From the IMG/VR virus record IMGVR_UViG_3300008107_000184, positions 1 through 64,000 of that record: DNA of 64,000 bases; one strand, given 5' to 3'. Shown here piece after piece: positions 1-7,747 of the stretch. The position numbers were made by a program, and so were the translations under genes. Source of the DNA: a virus. How positions within the stretch are numbered: the stretch's first letter is position 1; every line of letters begins with the position of its first letter. Under the pieces are notes generated by a model. The model saw only the letters and a list, made by a program, of their open reading frames with translations, made no database searches and was not told the origin of the DNA.

Positions 1-145
1 CATCATACTCTTCATCAGTGAGAGTCAGATACTGAACATCAGCATCTTTGTGCTCTTCGGCATACACTAACTGATAGTGAGCAAAACTACTTTCAGAAGT
101 GCTAGCGTACTCTATGAGTCCATCAACAATACAAAGGTAATTCAT
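1..145 (-). CDS. Hypothetical protein, 3' part beyond window
   Basis: A frame opens with ATG at 145 and stays open to the window edge (48 codons), so the C-terminus is missing. The N-terminus begins MNYLCIVDG and the visible part is acidic. Its ATG shares one base with the TAA stop of the upstream gene (TAATG), which fits translational coupling. The function is unknown. It belongs to the run of small early-type genes at the left end. Confidence 0.6.
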   Translation of the reverse strand, partial: MNYLCIVDGLIEYASTSESSFAHYQLVYAEEHKDADVQYLTLTDEEYD

Positions 146-357
146 TAGAGCACCTCCCAGTGTGCATCAGATTTGTCACCGAAACGATTAGTTCCAGTTC
201 TTGTACTAACCCAAAAAAAGTATTTACGGTTTTCTGATGCCAAGAATAACTCACCACCAGTGTCCTGCTCTACAATACAGACAGGATTGTTTCCCATGAT
301 ATTTGCTAATCTATTCTTCGCCTTGCTGCTTTTGGGTCTTACGGTTACTCTTCTCAT
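145..357 (-). CDS. Small conserved hypothetical phage protein
   Basis: 70 residues. The start ATG at 357 has a good ribosome site (GGAG, seven bases upstream), although it overlaps the preceding gene by 47 bp. It has a basic N-terminus followed by a region with VCIVEQDTGGELFLASEN and a closing HWEVL. From memory, similar small proteins occur in T4-like cyanophages, but no function is known. No membrane segment or catalytic motif is seen. Confidence 0.65.
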   Translation of the reverse strand: MRRVTVRPKSSKAKNRLANIMGNNPVCIVEQDTGGELFLASENRKYFFWVSTRTGTNRFGDKSDAHWEVL

Positions 358-574
358 TTTGGATCTCCAGTTTCAGTTTGCGAATACCAGTAATAAAGTA
401 AGCAAAATCACGGGATTCAGTCACCCGTTTTTCTTCACCACAGACACCACATTTACCATTCCAGACAGATGAACAACCGACTGAATAAACACCATAAGTT
501 TGACCACAATCCATACAAGTGGTGCCTGCCTGCTCAAGTCGTTTGAGTAGTGCCTTCTTCTCTTTGAGAGTCAT
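311..574 (-). CDS. Small zinc-ribbon-like protein
   Basis: 87 residues if translation starts at the ATG at 574. The frame is open 11 codons further to 607, but a sigma70-type promoter lies across that extension, so the inner start is preferred. Two CxxC pairs (CMDC near residue 21 and CGVC near residue 44) plus a lone cysteine suggest a zinc-binding ribbon. The tail after residue 55 is basic. Proteins of this pattern are common in T4-like cyanophages. The function is unknown; a DNA- or polymerase-binding role would be a guess. Confidence 0.7.
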   Translation of the reverse strand: MTLKEKKALLKRLEQAGTTCMDCGQTYGVYSVGCSSVWNGKCGVCGEEKRVTESRDFAYFITGIRKLKLEIQNEKSNRKTQKQQGEE

Positions 575-595
575 AGGGGCGTTTCGTATAATGGT

Positions 596-623
596 ATTAT
601 AGGGCATCAGGAGGCGTCTTCAA
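596..623 (-). promoter_or_regulatory. Sigma70-like promoter
   Basis: TTGAAG (618-623), a 16-bp spacer and TATAAT (596-601), minus strand. It lies at the end of the upstream gene and reads into the zinc-ribbon gene starting at 574. Confidence 0.55.
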
Positions 624-972
624 CGTCCTCTGTGCCAGTTTCCAAAGTGTCCTCATCGCCAGTAAGGTCTTTAAGTCTATTCATAAAGTCTTCATCAAGT
701 GGATAGACCTTTTCTTCACCACGATCAATCCTATCACACATCTCCATCAGATATTCTAGAAACTCTTTGGGATATGTTTCATCCATATTAATGCTGCACC
801 AGAACCACTGATAACATTCTTCATATGGATCGTCGTTTTTCAGCAGAGCATAATCAGCATAGTTTCCACTGATGAGATCTCTCCACATCTTAAAGTTGTT
901 CCAGATCTCTCTCCAACCAGTCTGGAAACAATGTCCGAAGTAATACTCAAACCAGTTCAGTTTTTTCTTCAT
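607..972 (-). CDS. Conserved hypothetical cyanophage protein
   Basis: 121 residues from the ATG at 972, which overlaps the upstream stop as TGATG; an ATG six bases earlier is possible. The protein is rich in Trp and aromatic residues at the N-terminus (NWFEYYFGHCFQ) and very acidic at the C-terminus. No known domain is recognised. It is part of a tightly packed cistron series (972, 1259, 1429, 1604, 1809). Confidence 0.7.
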   Translation of the reverse strand: MKKKLNWFEYYFGHCFQTGWREIWNNFKMWRDLISGNYADYALLKNDDPYEECYQWFWCSINMDETYPKEFLEYLMEMCDRIDRGEEKVYPLDEDFMNRLKDLTGDEDTLETGTEDVEDAS

Positions 973-1259
973 CAACACTCATCCATTCCAAGATAATCAG
1001 TCTCTTTTTCATCCACTTCCTCTAAATGGTCCCATCTCCAAGTGCGGGAAAGCAAATCAATATCAAACCCAAACTTATATGCCCAGAAGAGAATACCTAA
1101 AAGACCATTACTTCCCATTGTAATCTGAAGATAAGGTGAAGAAGGATAATCATTCCAACTTACAGAAAACTGAAACAAACTCCATCGTTTAATATTAACA
1201 ACTTGAACATAAACTTCGTGTCCAAAGTCATAGCGATGCTTAAATTTAATTAGATTCAT
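972..1259 (-). CDS. Conserved hypothetical cyanophage protein
   Basis: 95 residues. The core reads HEVYVQVVNIKRWSLFQFSV followed by a hydrophobic stretch (LLGILFWAYKFGFDIDLLSR), the type of protein often seen in cyanomyoviruses without an assigned role. The stretch could be a single membrane or amphipathic helix. The start ATG overlaps the upstream stop by 4 bp (ATGA, 1256-1259), pointing to one operon. Confidence 0.7.
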   Translation of the reverse strand: MNLIKFKHRYDFGHEVYVQVVNIKRWSLFQFSVSWNDYPSSPYLQITMGSNGLLGILFWAYKFGFDIDLLSRTWRWDHLEEVDEKETDYLGMDEC

Positions 1260-1429
1260 TGCTCTTTAATAACACAAGATGTAGTGCATTTAAGGTCACC
1301 AGAAGATCCAGAGACCGTAGATGTATGGTGTGGTGTTTTTTCTGGTGTCAGATTATATGATACAATAGCGGACACAAAAAACGCAAGTGCAGGGATTGCG
1401 ACATATTGTAGATAAGTTTTACTGCTCAT
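1256..1429 (-). CDS. Small membrane-anchored protein
   Basis: 57 residues from the ATG at 1429, which follows a GAGG ribosome site by eight bases; the longer frame to 1459 lies inside the upstream gene. An N-terminal hydrophobic segment (about residues 7-25, YVAIPALAFFVSAIVSY) is followed by a polar tail with two cysteines (CTTSC). This looks like an anchor or uncleaved signal with a short external tail. The function is unknown. Confidence 0.6.
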   Translation of the reverse strand: MSSKTYLQYVAIPALAFFVSAIVSYNLTPEKTPHHTSTVSGSSGDLKCTTSCVIKEQ

Positions 1430-1604
1430 TATTGTTTTCCTCAAAGTCAAACCATTCATACAGAGAGTTCATCGCACCATCAACCACACAATCAACCACA
1501 GCATCTTCGTGTGGGTTCTCTACGTGTTTATGGGCACGATTGTATCCATAACGGACACCTTCTTCCAGTGCCATCTCCAATACCTTACGAAAGTTAGGTT
1601 TCAT
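1419..1604 (-). CDS. Small hypothetical protein
   Basis: 61 residues, mainly helical in character, acidic, beginning MKPNFRKVLEMALEEGV. It overlaps the downstream membrane gene by 11 bp and sits one base after the next gene upstream. No domain is recognised. The compact spacing on both sides supports a real cistron. Confidence 0.6.
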   Translation of the reverse strand: MKPNFRKVLEMALEEGVRYGYNRAHKHVENPHEDAVVDCVVDGAMNSLYEWFDFEENNNEQ

Positions 1605-1605
1605 A

Positions 1606-1809
1606 TCAATAAGGAAGAGATTTCAGACCATCCAGAACTTCCTGAAAGCGTTCGGCACGACTCTTGTGGTGCTCTACATTCTCCTCAAGCACACTCACAA
1701 TATCGTCCAGGACAACATCCAGAGACGCATCAGTATCAAAGTATTGTTGGATTGCTTCGGCAAGATACCGCCGCCGACTCCATTCCATACTATAGGGTTT
1801 GTAGTCCAT
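1606..1809 (-). CDS. Small hypothetical protein, first gene of early operon
   Basis: 67 residues, predicted helical, with a central acidic stretch (LDVVLDDIVSVLEENVEHH). It is the first gene behind the consensus promoter at 1831-1859, so it is likely among the early transcripts. No domain recognised. Confidence 0.65.
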   Translation of the reverse strand: MDYKPYSMEWSRRRYLAEAIQQYFDTDASLDVVLDDIVSVLEENVEHHKSRAERFQEVLDGLKSLPY

Positions 1810-1830
1810 AATCAGAGTGTATATGCGGGT

Positions 1831-1859
1831 ATTATAAAGGTTTTTTCAGATATTGTCAA
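1831..1859 (-). promoter_or_regulatory. Consensus sigma70 promoter
   Basis: TTGACA (1854-1859), 17-bp spacer, TATAAT (1831-1836) on the minus strand: 12 of 12 consensus positions. It reads into the gene starting at 1809 and the linked genes after it. The -35 overlaps the end of the upstream coding region. Confidence 0.8.
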
Positions 1860-2173
1860 TCTCTTGTTCGCCAATCGGTTTCGTCATCATCACGTTTAAA
1901 CCAATCATGCAGTTCATCTGGGTTGTCAAAACCTCTTCTACCAAATCTTTCGTGCCCTAAACCACCAATATCCATTGAGTTTAGGAAATCATCCATTTCA
2001 TCCATATTGGGATTTTCCGCTTTACGTCTTGCCTGGCGGAGCATTGTTCCAGCAGAGCGATTTGCCTTTGCAAGTTTCTCTGCCCAGATCATATCTTCTA
2101 AACTTACTTCTTTATGAAGTACAATCTTCTCACAGATTGCTTCCAGTCTCAATCTGTACTGCGTAGAGAGCAT
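1856..2173 (-). CDS. Conserved hypothetical cyanophage protein
   Basis: 105 residues. The N-terminal half is helical and basic (RQARRKAENP near residues 46-55). The C-terminal half is acidic with a MDDFLNSMDIG motif and ends in a run of Asp and Arg (FKRDDDETDWRTRD). Similar proteins are frequent in T4-like cyanophages. The function is unknown; the split charge pattern suggests a binding protein, but that is inference. Confidence 0.7.
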   Translation of the reverse strand: MLSTQYRLRLEAICEKIVLHKEVSLEDMIWAEKLAKANRSAGTMLRQARRKAENPNMDEMDDFLNSMDIGGLGHERFGRRGFDNPDELHDWFKRDDDETDWRTRD

Positions 2174-2193
2174 ATGTATTACCAGATGTAGTG

Positions 2194-2427
2194 TTATTTA
2201 TTTTTATATTCGTCCATTAACTCTTTTGCGAGTTTCATAGAACGACGCCACATTAAATATTTTACCACAGGATTACGTGGATTGTTTAACAACCACCACT
2301 TTTGTTTCTCATAGTTAGACTTTGCTAACTTAAGCACATAATAAAAGGCAGCAGCGATACTATCATCTGTTGCGATAAAGTATGCCGCTACTGCAAATAC
2401 GATAAACCAAGCATAATAAGACATCAT
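2194..2427 (-). CDS. Small membrane protein
   Basis: 77 residues; the two adjacent ATGs (2427 and 2424) are both possible starts. One N-terminal membrane segment (about residues 5-20) is followed by a basic, aromatic cytoplasmic region with NNPRNPVVKYLMWRR. Membrane peptides of this kind are common among early cyanophage genes. The role is unknown. Confidence 0.65.
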   Translation of the reverse strand: MMSYYAWFIVFAVAAYFIATDDSIAAAFYYVLKLAKSNYEKQKWWLLNNPRNPVVKYLMWRRSMKLAKELMDEYKNK

Positions 2428-2449
2428 CTAGGTCTCATAGTTTTATTAT

Positions 2450-2695
2450 TTAACCAAGAAATTGATCTAGACTGGAGACCGATGCGCCTTTTGCGGACTT
2501 TTGAATGTAGGTTTTGGCGGACTTGTAATTGTTTGCTAGATGAACCTGCTGTCCGTTGTGAATGATAATAAACTTTTTACCAAATGGCACTGCTGCCCAC
2601 ATACCATCTTTAGTGACATAACCTTGTGGATCTGATGGTTTTGGATTTAAGATTCCTGGACGATCTACAAAAGGTTTCTGAAAGTTTTCGCTCAT
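2450..2695 (-). CDS. Conserved hypothetical phage protein
   Basis: 81 residues; a compact beta-rich middle (MWAAVPFGKKFIIIHNG) and a Lys/Ser-rich C-terminus. No catalytic motif. Its ATG overlaps the stop of the 47-codon gene upstream by 4 bp (ATGA at 2692-2695), so the two are probably translated together. Confidence 0.65.
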   Translation of the reverse strand: MSENFQKPFVDRPGILNPKPSDPQGYVTKDGMWAAVPFGKKFIIIHNGQQVHLANNYKSAKTYIQKSAKGASVSSLDQFLG

Positions 2696-2835
2696 CCGAA
2701 TACAGCGGTCACACCAATAACTTTAGCACTTGGATTACGTGCTAGAGCAGTCCGCCTGGCATCATCATAATCACGTGCCTCGACAATCTCATCAAAGACT
2801 TTGCCAGCGACATAGAGTTGGACTTTGCAGCGCAT
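2692..2835 (-). CDS. Small conserved hypothetical protein (47 aa)
   Basis: A short frame with an AGGAG site seven bases before its ATG at 2835. The product starts MRCKVQLYVAGKVFDE and contains ARDYDDARRTALARNP, a pattern I associate with a small protein widespread in cyanomyoviruses. It reads like a mini alpha/beta domain. It is the first gene after a good sigma70-type promoter. The function is unknown. Confidence 0.7.
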   Translation of the reverse strand: MRCKVQLYVAGKVFDEIVEARDYDDARRTALARNPSAKVIGVTAVFG

Positions 2836-2859
2836 TAGAGTTTCTCCTGATGTGTAGGT

Positions 2860-2888
2860 AGTATAGCAGAAAAGTCAGCGCCTGACAA
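2860..2888 (-). promoter_or_regulatory. Sigma70-like promoter
   Basis: TTGTCA (2883-2888), 17-bp spacer, TATACT (2860-2865), minus strand; 10 of 12 consensus positions. It drives the gene at 2835. The -35 lies in the 3' end of the helicase gene. Confidence 0.6.
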
Positions 2889-4104
2889 TGCTGACGGCAA
2901 CCTCACCTTGCTTGAAGATGATGTCCACCACATTCTGGACTGCCTTCGCAGTGCCCGTAGATGCCTTGTCAAAGACCGGGCAGACCACCAGACCATAGGA
3001 TTTAGTGTAGGACGACAGGTCGCCTGCCTGAATGGCGCCAGAGCGGATTCCAGCGGCGTCTTGGGGGTGCAGACGCAGCGTCCGACCAACGGTCTGACCG
3101 ATGCCCACAACGTCCATAGAGCGCAAGAACACGACCGCTTCCAGAGCAGAAATGTTGATGCCTTCTGCCAGAATGCTGTGATGCAGGACCACAAACTTTT
3201 TGTCAGGGTCTTTGCCCCAAGCATTCAGAGTGTCAAAAAACACCTCACGATTGACCTTCTGCCCATCAATAAATGCACCGTGCTTGGCAGTAATGTGCAG
3301 CACAGAGTAACCTTGCTCGGCAATCTGGTCTGCAAAGTCAGATTCAGACAGCAGAGCAATGATGTGGCGAGTTGCCTTTGCACACACCAGAATCTTATCG
3401 ACAGGATTGTCCTGAATGATTTGCATCAGATACTCACAGTCCCGTTGAGCAATATCCTCACCCTTGACGGACAGACGCATTGGAGCAGTAATCACTTTGG
3501 GAGGAATGATATAGCCACCCTGTACCAATTCAGGAGCAGGAACTTTGGCGATGATATTACCGTAGACAGCAACATCATTCATACCAGGTTTGGCAACGGT
3601 GGCAGAATACTTGGGAGTTGCAGTAAAGAAGTAGCAACGCTTTGCTTCAGCAGCAAAATGCTCTACAGCAGGAAAGAAGTGACGTTGAACGCTATTGTGT
3701 GCCTCATCAAAGTAAATCGTATCCACCTCAATATCTGCCTTTGCAAGTTGCTGCAGAGAATTGTAAGTGGTGAAAATCAGTTTGTGACCTTGAGTTTGCT
3801 CATACCAAGTGCGAATCGCATTGGGACGAGTGCTGCTGAAGTGATGAGTCTCACCACTGTGAATGTGCATCACAGAAGCATTAGTGATAAACTCAAGGTA
3901 TTCAGCAGACAACTGCTCTGCCAGGAGGATGCGCGGCGCCGTCACTACAATAGTCTTGGGGGTGCTAGACTGAAACACACGAATAGCATCAAAAATGCCC
4001 ACGTTGGTCTTACCACCACCGGTAGGAAACACACAGATACCTTTGAGATGCTGTGCCAGAGCATCCAGAGCAACTTGTTGGTGAGGGCGAAGTTGGTACA
4101 TCAT
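2875..4104 (-). CDS. Superfamily 2 DEAH-box helicase
   Basis: 409 residues. An ATP-dependent nucleic-acid translocase. Walker A PTGGGKT is at residues 27-33, the DEAH box at 133-136, motif III TAT at 161-163, and motif VI QTVGRTLR at 337-344, so both RecA-like lobes are complete. It belongs to the type III-restriction/UvsW-like group of SF2 enzymes found in cyanophages, often annotated as a restriction-like helicase. No nuclease domain is attached. A role in recombination, replication fork processing or late replication is likely by analogy with T4 UvsW, but it is not an evident one-to-one orthologue. Two Met codons open the frame (4104, 4101). Confidence 0.85.
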   Translation of the reverse strand: MMYQLRPHQQVALDALAQHLKGICVFPTGGGKTNVGIFDAIRVFQSSTPKTIVVTAPRILLAEQLSAEYLEFITNASVMHIHSGETHHFSSTRPNAIRTWYEQTQGHKLIFTTYNSLQQLAKADIEVDTIYFDEAHNSVQRHFFPAVEHFAAEAKRCYFFTATPKYSATVAKPGMNDVAVYGNIIAKVPAPELVQGGYIIPPKVITAPMRLSVKGEDIAQRDCEYLMQIIQDNPVDKILVCAKATRHIIALLSESDFADQIAEQGYSVLHITAKHGAFIDGQKVNREVFFDTLNAWGKDPDKKFVVLHHSILAEGINISALEAVVFLRSMDVVGIGQTVGRTLRLHPQDAAGIRSGAIQAGDLSSYTKSYGLVVCPVFDKASTGTAKAVQNVVDIIFKQGEVAVSIVRR

Positions 4105-4134
4105 CTCTCAATTCAATACACATATTATAGCAGC

Positions 4135-4156
4135 AAAAAAGGGGTCTTGCGACCCC
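4135..4156 (-). terminator. Rho-independent terminator
   Basis: Minus-strand hairpin GGGGTC-GCAA-GACCCC followed by six T. It ends the fibre transcript (gene ending at 4194) just upstream of the helicase -10 element (TATAAT, minus strand, about 4123-4128). Confidence 0.85.
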
Positions 4157-4193
4157 CCTGTGCCAGTTTGTCAAGTGTCTTAAGTATCAAGAC

Positions 4194-6209
4194 TTATGGA
4201 ATTGTAGCGATACCACACCAACCAATTCCATTATAAACTTCTAATCTCTTGTTAGTTGTATTATAAATCAAACCACCTTCTACAATTGATAATGAATTTC
4301 TCTGCGTTGTTGTGACTTTAGGTGGAATCATAAATTGGAATATACTTCCAAGAGTTGGAACATTATACCCAGCAGCACTAAAATCAGCAAAAGAACTTGG
4401 AGTCGTTGTTCCAACTCCAACACCCTGAAAATAACCAACACCACGAGCAGCATCAACACTTACATCGTATGCAAGACTTGGTGCATAAGTGAATACATTT
4501 GTTCCAACTCCAATGCCACCAAGTGAATTGACTATGAATGCAGTAGTGCCGGCATTAACTATAAGAGGATAAGTTGAAGATGCAGATGTTTGAATGCCAA
4601 TGTTTCCAGTAGTAGTAATCGTTGTAAATCCTACTGAAGAATTTACTTGAATACGATTAAATGTTGAAATGCCTGTTGTTGCATTTACGTTGTTATTTAA
4701 AGATCCCGTAAGAGACAGTGTAGTTGTAATAAGATTATTTGCTGTTAAAACTCCACCAACAGTTAAGTTTCCGGAAACTCCAAGATTTCCACCAACAAAA
4801 GAATTTCCAGTTACTGTTGACGTTCCAACTACGTGTAGAGTGTTAGATGGAATGGTAATTCCAATTCCAAGAGAACCTCCATAAGTCAAAGTCATTAATG
4901 GAGTATTAGCATTTTGCCCATAAATCCAATTAAATGCACCAGTTCCGACACCAGAAGAACCTAGATTCAAGTAATTATTTACATTTCCAAGAGCATAATT
5001 GATAATATCTAAAGAAGACTGTGTGCTATATCCTTGACTTACGTTAGTATTTCCAAATCTTAATACCCCATTGGAAGTTTGTAGTGAATTGCTTCTTCCA
5101 ATAGAAATAAGTGCGGATTGAGTATCACTTGTAACTAGAATTGATGCAGCAGTTGCATTTCTAATTTGCAAATCACCAATTGGATTAGTTGTTCCAATTC
5201 CAATACTTGTTTGGGCAACTAGATTTGTGGTTGTTGTAAGTCCTGATACACCAAGAGTAGTGGCAGTTATGATTCCACTTGCATTTAAATTGGCAGCCGT
5301 TATATTTCCAACAGTAATACTTGGGGTCCCTGTTAGTGATTGTGCCGTGCTTGCAGTTCCAGTTACATTCCCAACAAATCCGCCAGCGGCAGTTACGATC
5401 CCAGAAACGCTGATGCTTTGAGGTAATCTAGGATTGGATAAAGTGCCCGAAGAAATATTTGAAGCATTGATTCCAGAAATATCTGTTCCAAATCCGGCAA
5501 AACTGTACGCTGTTACGATTCCAGAAACACTAATGCTTTGAGGTAATCTAGGGTTGGATAAAGTGCCTGAAGAAATATTTGAAGCATTAATTTGAGTGAT
5601 GTTTGACCCAATTCCATCAAAACTTGCAGCAGTTACAACTCCAGAAACATTGATGTTTTGGGGTAATCTAGGATTGGATAAAGTTCCTGAAGAAATGTTA
5701 GAGGCATTAATCTGAGTAATATCTGACCCAATTCCAGCAAAACTTGCAGCAGTTATGATTCCTGTATATGTTGCATTTCCATTATTATTGATCGTGACTG
5801 CAACACCAACCTGTAAAGTTCCTGTTGGATTGGTTGTCGCCACACCAACACTTGATGTTGTAGAAATAGTGCCTGCAGAAACATACCAACCATCAACAGC
5901 AATTGCATAAATGTTTGTTAGTCCCGCAGCATCTCCATAAAAAGTTGTTGCAGTTACGACTCCAGAAGCATTTATATTTGACGCAGTTAAAAATCCAACG
6001 GTGCTAACACCAGTAACATTCAAGTCACCAATTTTTGCACTCGTTGCAGTAACTAGTCCAATAACTCTAGTATCACCATAAACATTTAAAAGATAAGATT
6101 CTGGAATTGTTGTTCCAATTCCAACCAAGCCATTCGCATTTACAACGAAATTATCTTCGTCAACTTGGACTCCATTTCTAAAATTAAATGACTTCTTATA
6201 ATTTGCCAT
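4194..6209 (-). CDS. Tail-fibre-like structural protein with repeats
   Basis: 671 residues, Ser/Thr/Gly/Asn-rich and almost free of charge, as in trimeric beta-structured fibres. It opens MANYKKSFNFRNGVQVDEDN, a common start among cyanophage fibre proteins, and carries many VSGVVTA and IGTTNPTG elements. A 40-residue unit containing NASNISSGTLSNPRLPQ occurs three times (DNA repeat 5401-5760). The C-terminus (ending GIGWCGIATIP) has a small globular cap typical of head-fibre or tail-fibre tips. It has its own late-type promoter at 6224-6230. It is likely virion-associated; the specific location (long or side fibre) cannot be told. Confidence 0.75.
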   Translation of the reverse strand: MANYKKSFNFRNGVQVDEDNFVVNANGLVGIGTTIPESYLLNVYGDTRVIGLVTATSAKIGDLNVTGVSTVGFLTASNINASGVVTATTFYGDAAGLTNIYAIAVDGWYVSAGTISTTSSVGVATTNPTGTLQVGVAVTINNNGNATYTGIITAASFAGIGSDITQINASNISSGTLSNPRLPQNINVSGVVTAASFDGIGSNITQINASNISSGTLSNPRLPQSISVSGIVTAYSFAGFGTDISGINASNISSGTLSNPRLPQSISVSGIVTAAGGFVGNVTGTASTAQSLTGTPSITVGNITAANLNASGIITATTLGVSGLTTTTNLVAQTSIGIGTTNPIGDLQIRNATAASILVTSDTQSALISIGRSNSLQTSNGVLRFGNTNVSQGYSTQSSLDIINYALGNVNNYLNLGSSGVGTGAFNWIYGQNANTPLMTLTYGGSLGIGITIPSNTLHVVGTSTVTGNSFVGGNLGVSGNLTVGGVLTANNLITTTLSLTGSLNNNVNATTGISTFNRIQVNSSVGFTTITTTGNIGIQTSASSTYPLIVNAGTTAFIVNSLGGIGVGTNVFTYAPSLAYDVSVDAARGVGYFQGVGVGTTTPSSFADFSAAGYNVPTLGSIFQFMIPPKVTTTQRNSLSIVEGGLIYNTTNKRLEVYNGIGWCGIATIP
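5401..5760 (-). repeat. Three tandem 120-bp in-frame repeats
   Basis: Units start at about 5401, 5521 and 5641. Each encodes the same 40-residue block (NASNISSGTLSNPRLPQ core) with scattered substitutions, so they are internal duplications of the fibre shaft rather than a mobile or CRISPR repeat. Confidence 0.85.
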
Positions 6210-6223
6210 TTTAGATTTTTAAC

Positions 6224-6230
6224 TATTTAT
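6224..6230 (-). promoter_or_regulatory. T4-late-type promoter box
   Basis: Minus strand ATAAATA, 15 bases before the fibre start at 6209. The TAA stop of the upstream gene (6227-6229) is the centre of the box. Confidence 0.6.
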
Positions 6231-6859
6231 GGTTGGCTAGTAATATAATAAAGTTTTGGAATATAAGTATCAATGACAGATTGAATTTCAAAAACTTCAC
6301 CTTTTTTAATTCTTAAATACTTACCAAAATTAAGGTTGGTGAAATTTTCTTGAGTAGGACTTTTATAGGTGATTGTGTTTAATTCTGATTTATATATTGG
6401 ATTTGCAAGATAAAGATCTTTGTTTTTATCAACTACTTCTATCGTTTCTCCTGCTGATATTTTTATTTGCTCACCATTTAAAGTTTTTGCAGAACTTGGA
6501 CACTCCCACTCCACTCCTTCAGATTCATTTGTGGTAAACAAACTATTAAAATGTAATGAATAGCACCATTTTGAATTATCTTCTAAGGCAGTTATTAAAA
6601 CTGCCTTTTGTGGTCTTCTATTAAAAGAGTCTCCAGCATAAACAGTATCGATTACATCCGTTCCTATTTCTTGAAATGTAAAGCTTCCTTCGGTTGCAAA
6701 AGTGCATCCATAATCTTCTATTTGATTATCTTCTCCCAATTCAAGACTAGTTTTTGATAAGTCGCAGGTGATGAATATTTCACCTTTATTCATAGTCCAA
6801 TAACTTAACAGCAGTTTATTTTTACTATCTCTAAAATTTTTAAATTCTACTGGTTGCAT
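6227..6859 (-). CDS. Hypothetical protein linked to adhesin gene
   Basis: 210 residues, mixed alpha/beta composition with normal charge, unlike the neighbouring fibres. It begins MQPVEFKNFRDSKNKLLLS; three Cys (about residues 33, 52 and 98) are spread in the N-terminal half. No domain recognised. Its ATG shares a base with the adhesin stop (TAATG at 6859), so it is co-expressed with the glycine-rich adhesin and may be its chaperone or tip partner; that is inferred from position only. Confidence 0.65.
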   Translation of the reverse strand: MQPVEFKNFRDSKNKLLLSYWTMNKGEIFITCDLSKTSLELGEDNQIEDYGCTFATEGSFTFQEIGTDVIDTVYAGDSFNRRPQKAVLITALEDNSKWCYSLHFNSLFTTNESEGVEWECPSSAKTLNGEQIKISAGETIEVVDKNKDLYLANPIYKSELNTITYKSPTQENFTNLNFGKYLRIKKGEVFEIQSVIDTYIPKLYYITSQP

Positions 6860-7746
6860 TACCCAACACCTCCTAATCTAGATCCAGTTACCAACCAAGT
6901 TGCAAAACCACTATTAACTATATAGTTGCCTGCCGTCCCTCCGCCACCAGAAGAACTTCCACCATTTTGCCCTAGATTTCCTCCACTTGCACCAGCAGAT
7001 CCTGAGGCGCTTGCAGCCCCATTTTGAGAATATCCACCGCCGCCGCCGCCACCGCCGGCAGTTAAATTTCCTGCAGTACCACTATTTGCACCAGATCCAC
7101 CAGATCCGGCAACAGATCCGGCGCCGCCACCACCTCCACCACCATCGGCGCAGGCAGTATCACACCTTTGCTCACAACAACCAACTTGCCGACATTGAGT
7201 AAAGCAACCACCGCTTCCTGCGCCGCCGCCACCTCCGCCGCCACCGATGGTTCCATTATTTGTAATGAAAGTTGTGAGATTTAAAGTTAAAGCTGGACCG
7301 CCATTGCTGCCCCCTCCACCATTTGCATTTCCACCATTTCCGCCAGCACCCACAATGTAATTATTATTTGTTAGATAGAGTGAAGATCCTGCAGGAAAAC
7401 TGCCGGTATTGAAGGCAGTTGTTGAAGTGTTTGATGCACTTATTGTTCCGTTTACAGTTAAGTAATATTTAACTGGCAGATTATTGGTAATAATCGTTGC
7501 AATTGATTTATATCCACCCGTAACAGATGCATTTGAAAGGTCATTATAGGCATTGTAATCTGTAGCCGCACCTATAGTTCTTGTAGCATTAATTATTTTA
7601 CTATAAAAATCTGAAAACTTTATCTGACCGCTGTTTGGAATACCAGCGTCTAAACCATAATATCTTGATATTGACCTTGTACCGGCAATACCAAATTCAT
7701 TTGTTATATCGGTAAAACTAATTGCACCAGATGATGGAGTGGGCAT
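6859..7746 (-). CDS. Glycine-rich adhesin with cysteine-rich insert
   Basis: 295 residues. The N-terminal 50 residues hold two ISF(T/S)D(I/F)-type repeats (SSGAISFTDITNEFG and SGQIKFSDFYSK), a virion-attachment motif seen in many phage adhesins. From about residue 130 the chain is a series of poly-Gly blocks, as in the polyglycine-II sandwich of T-even gp38-type adhesins. An insert near residues 175-195 holds six cysteines in the order C-x3-C-x4-C-C-x3-C-x3-C, flanked by Gly runs. Probably a receptor-binding tip. Expressed just after the 1936-residue protein. Confidence 0.75.
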   Translation of the reverse strand: MPTPSSGAISFTDITNEFGIAGTRSISRYYGLDAGIPNSGQIKFSDFYSKIINATRTIGAATDYNAYNDLSNASVTGGYKSIATIITNNLPVKYYLTVNGTISASNTSTTAFNTGSFPAGSSLYLTNNNYIVGAGGNGGNANGGGGSNGGPALTLNLTTFITNNGTIGGGGGGGGAGSGGCFTQCRQVGCCEQRCDTACADGGGGGGGAGSVAGSGGSGANSGTAGNLTAGGGGGGGGYSQNGAASASGSAGASGGNLGQNGGSSSGGGGTAGNYIVNSGFATWLVTGSRLGGVG

Positions 7747-7747
7747 T

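Noticed and set aside
2908-4236. Long plus-strand ORF of 442 codons opposite the helicase
   Set aside because: It is antisense to a helicase with all motifs intact and has no recognisable domain; a shadow frame.
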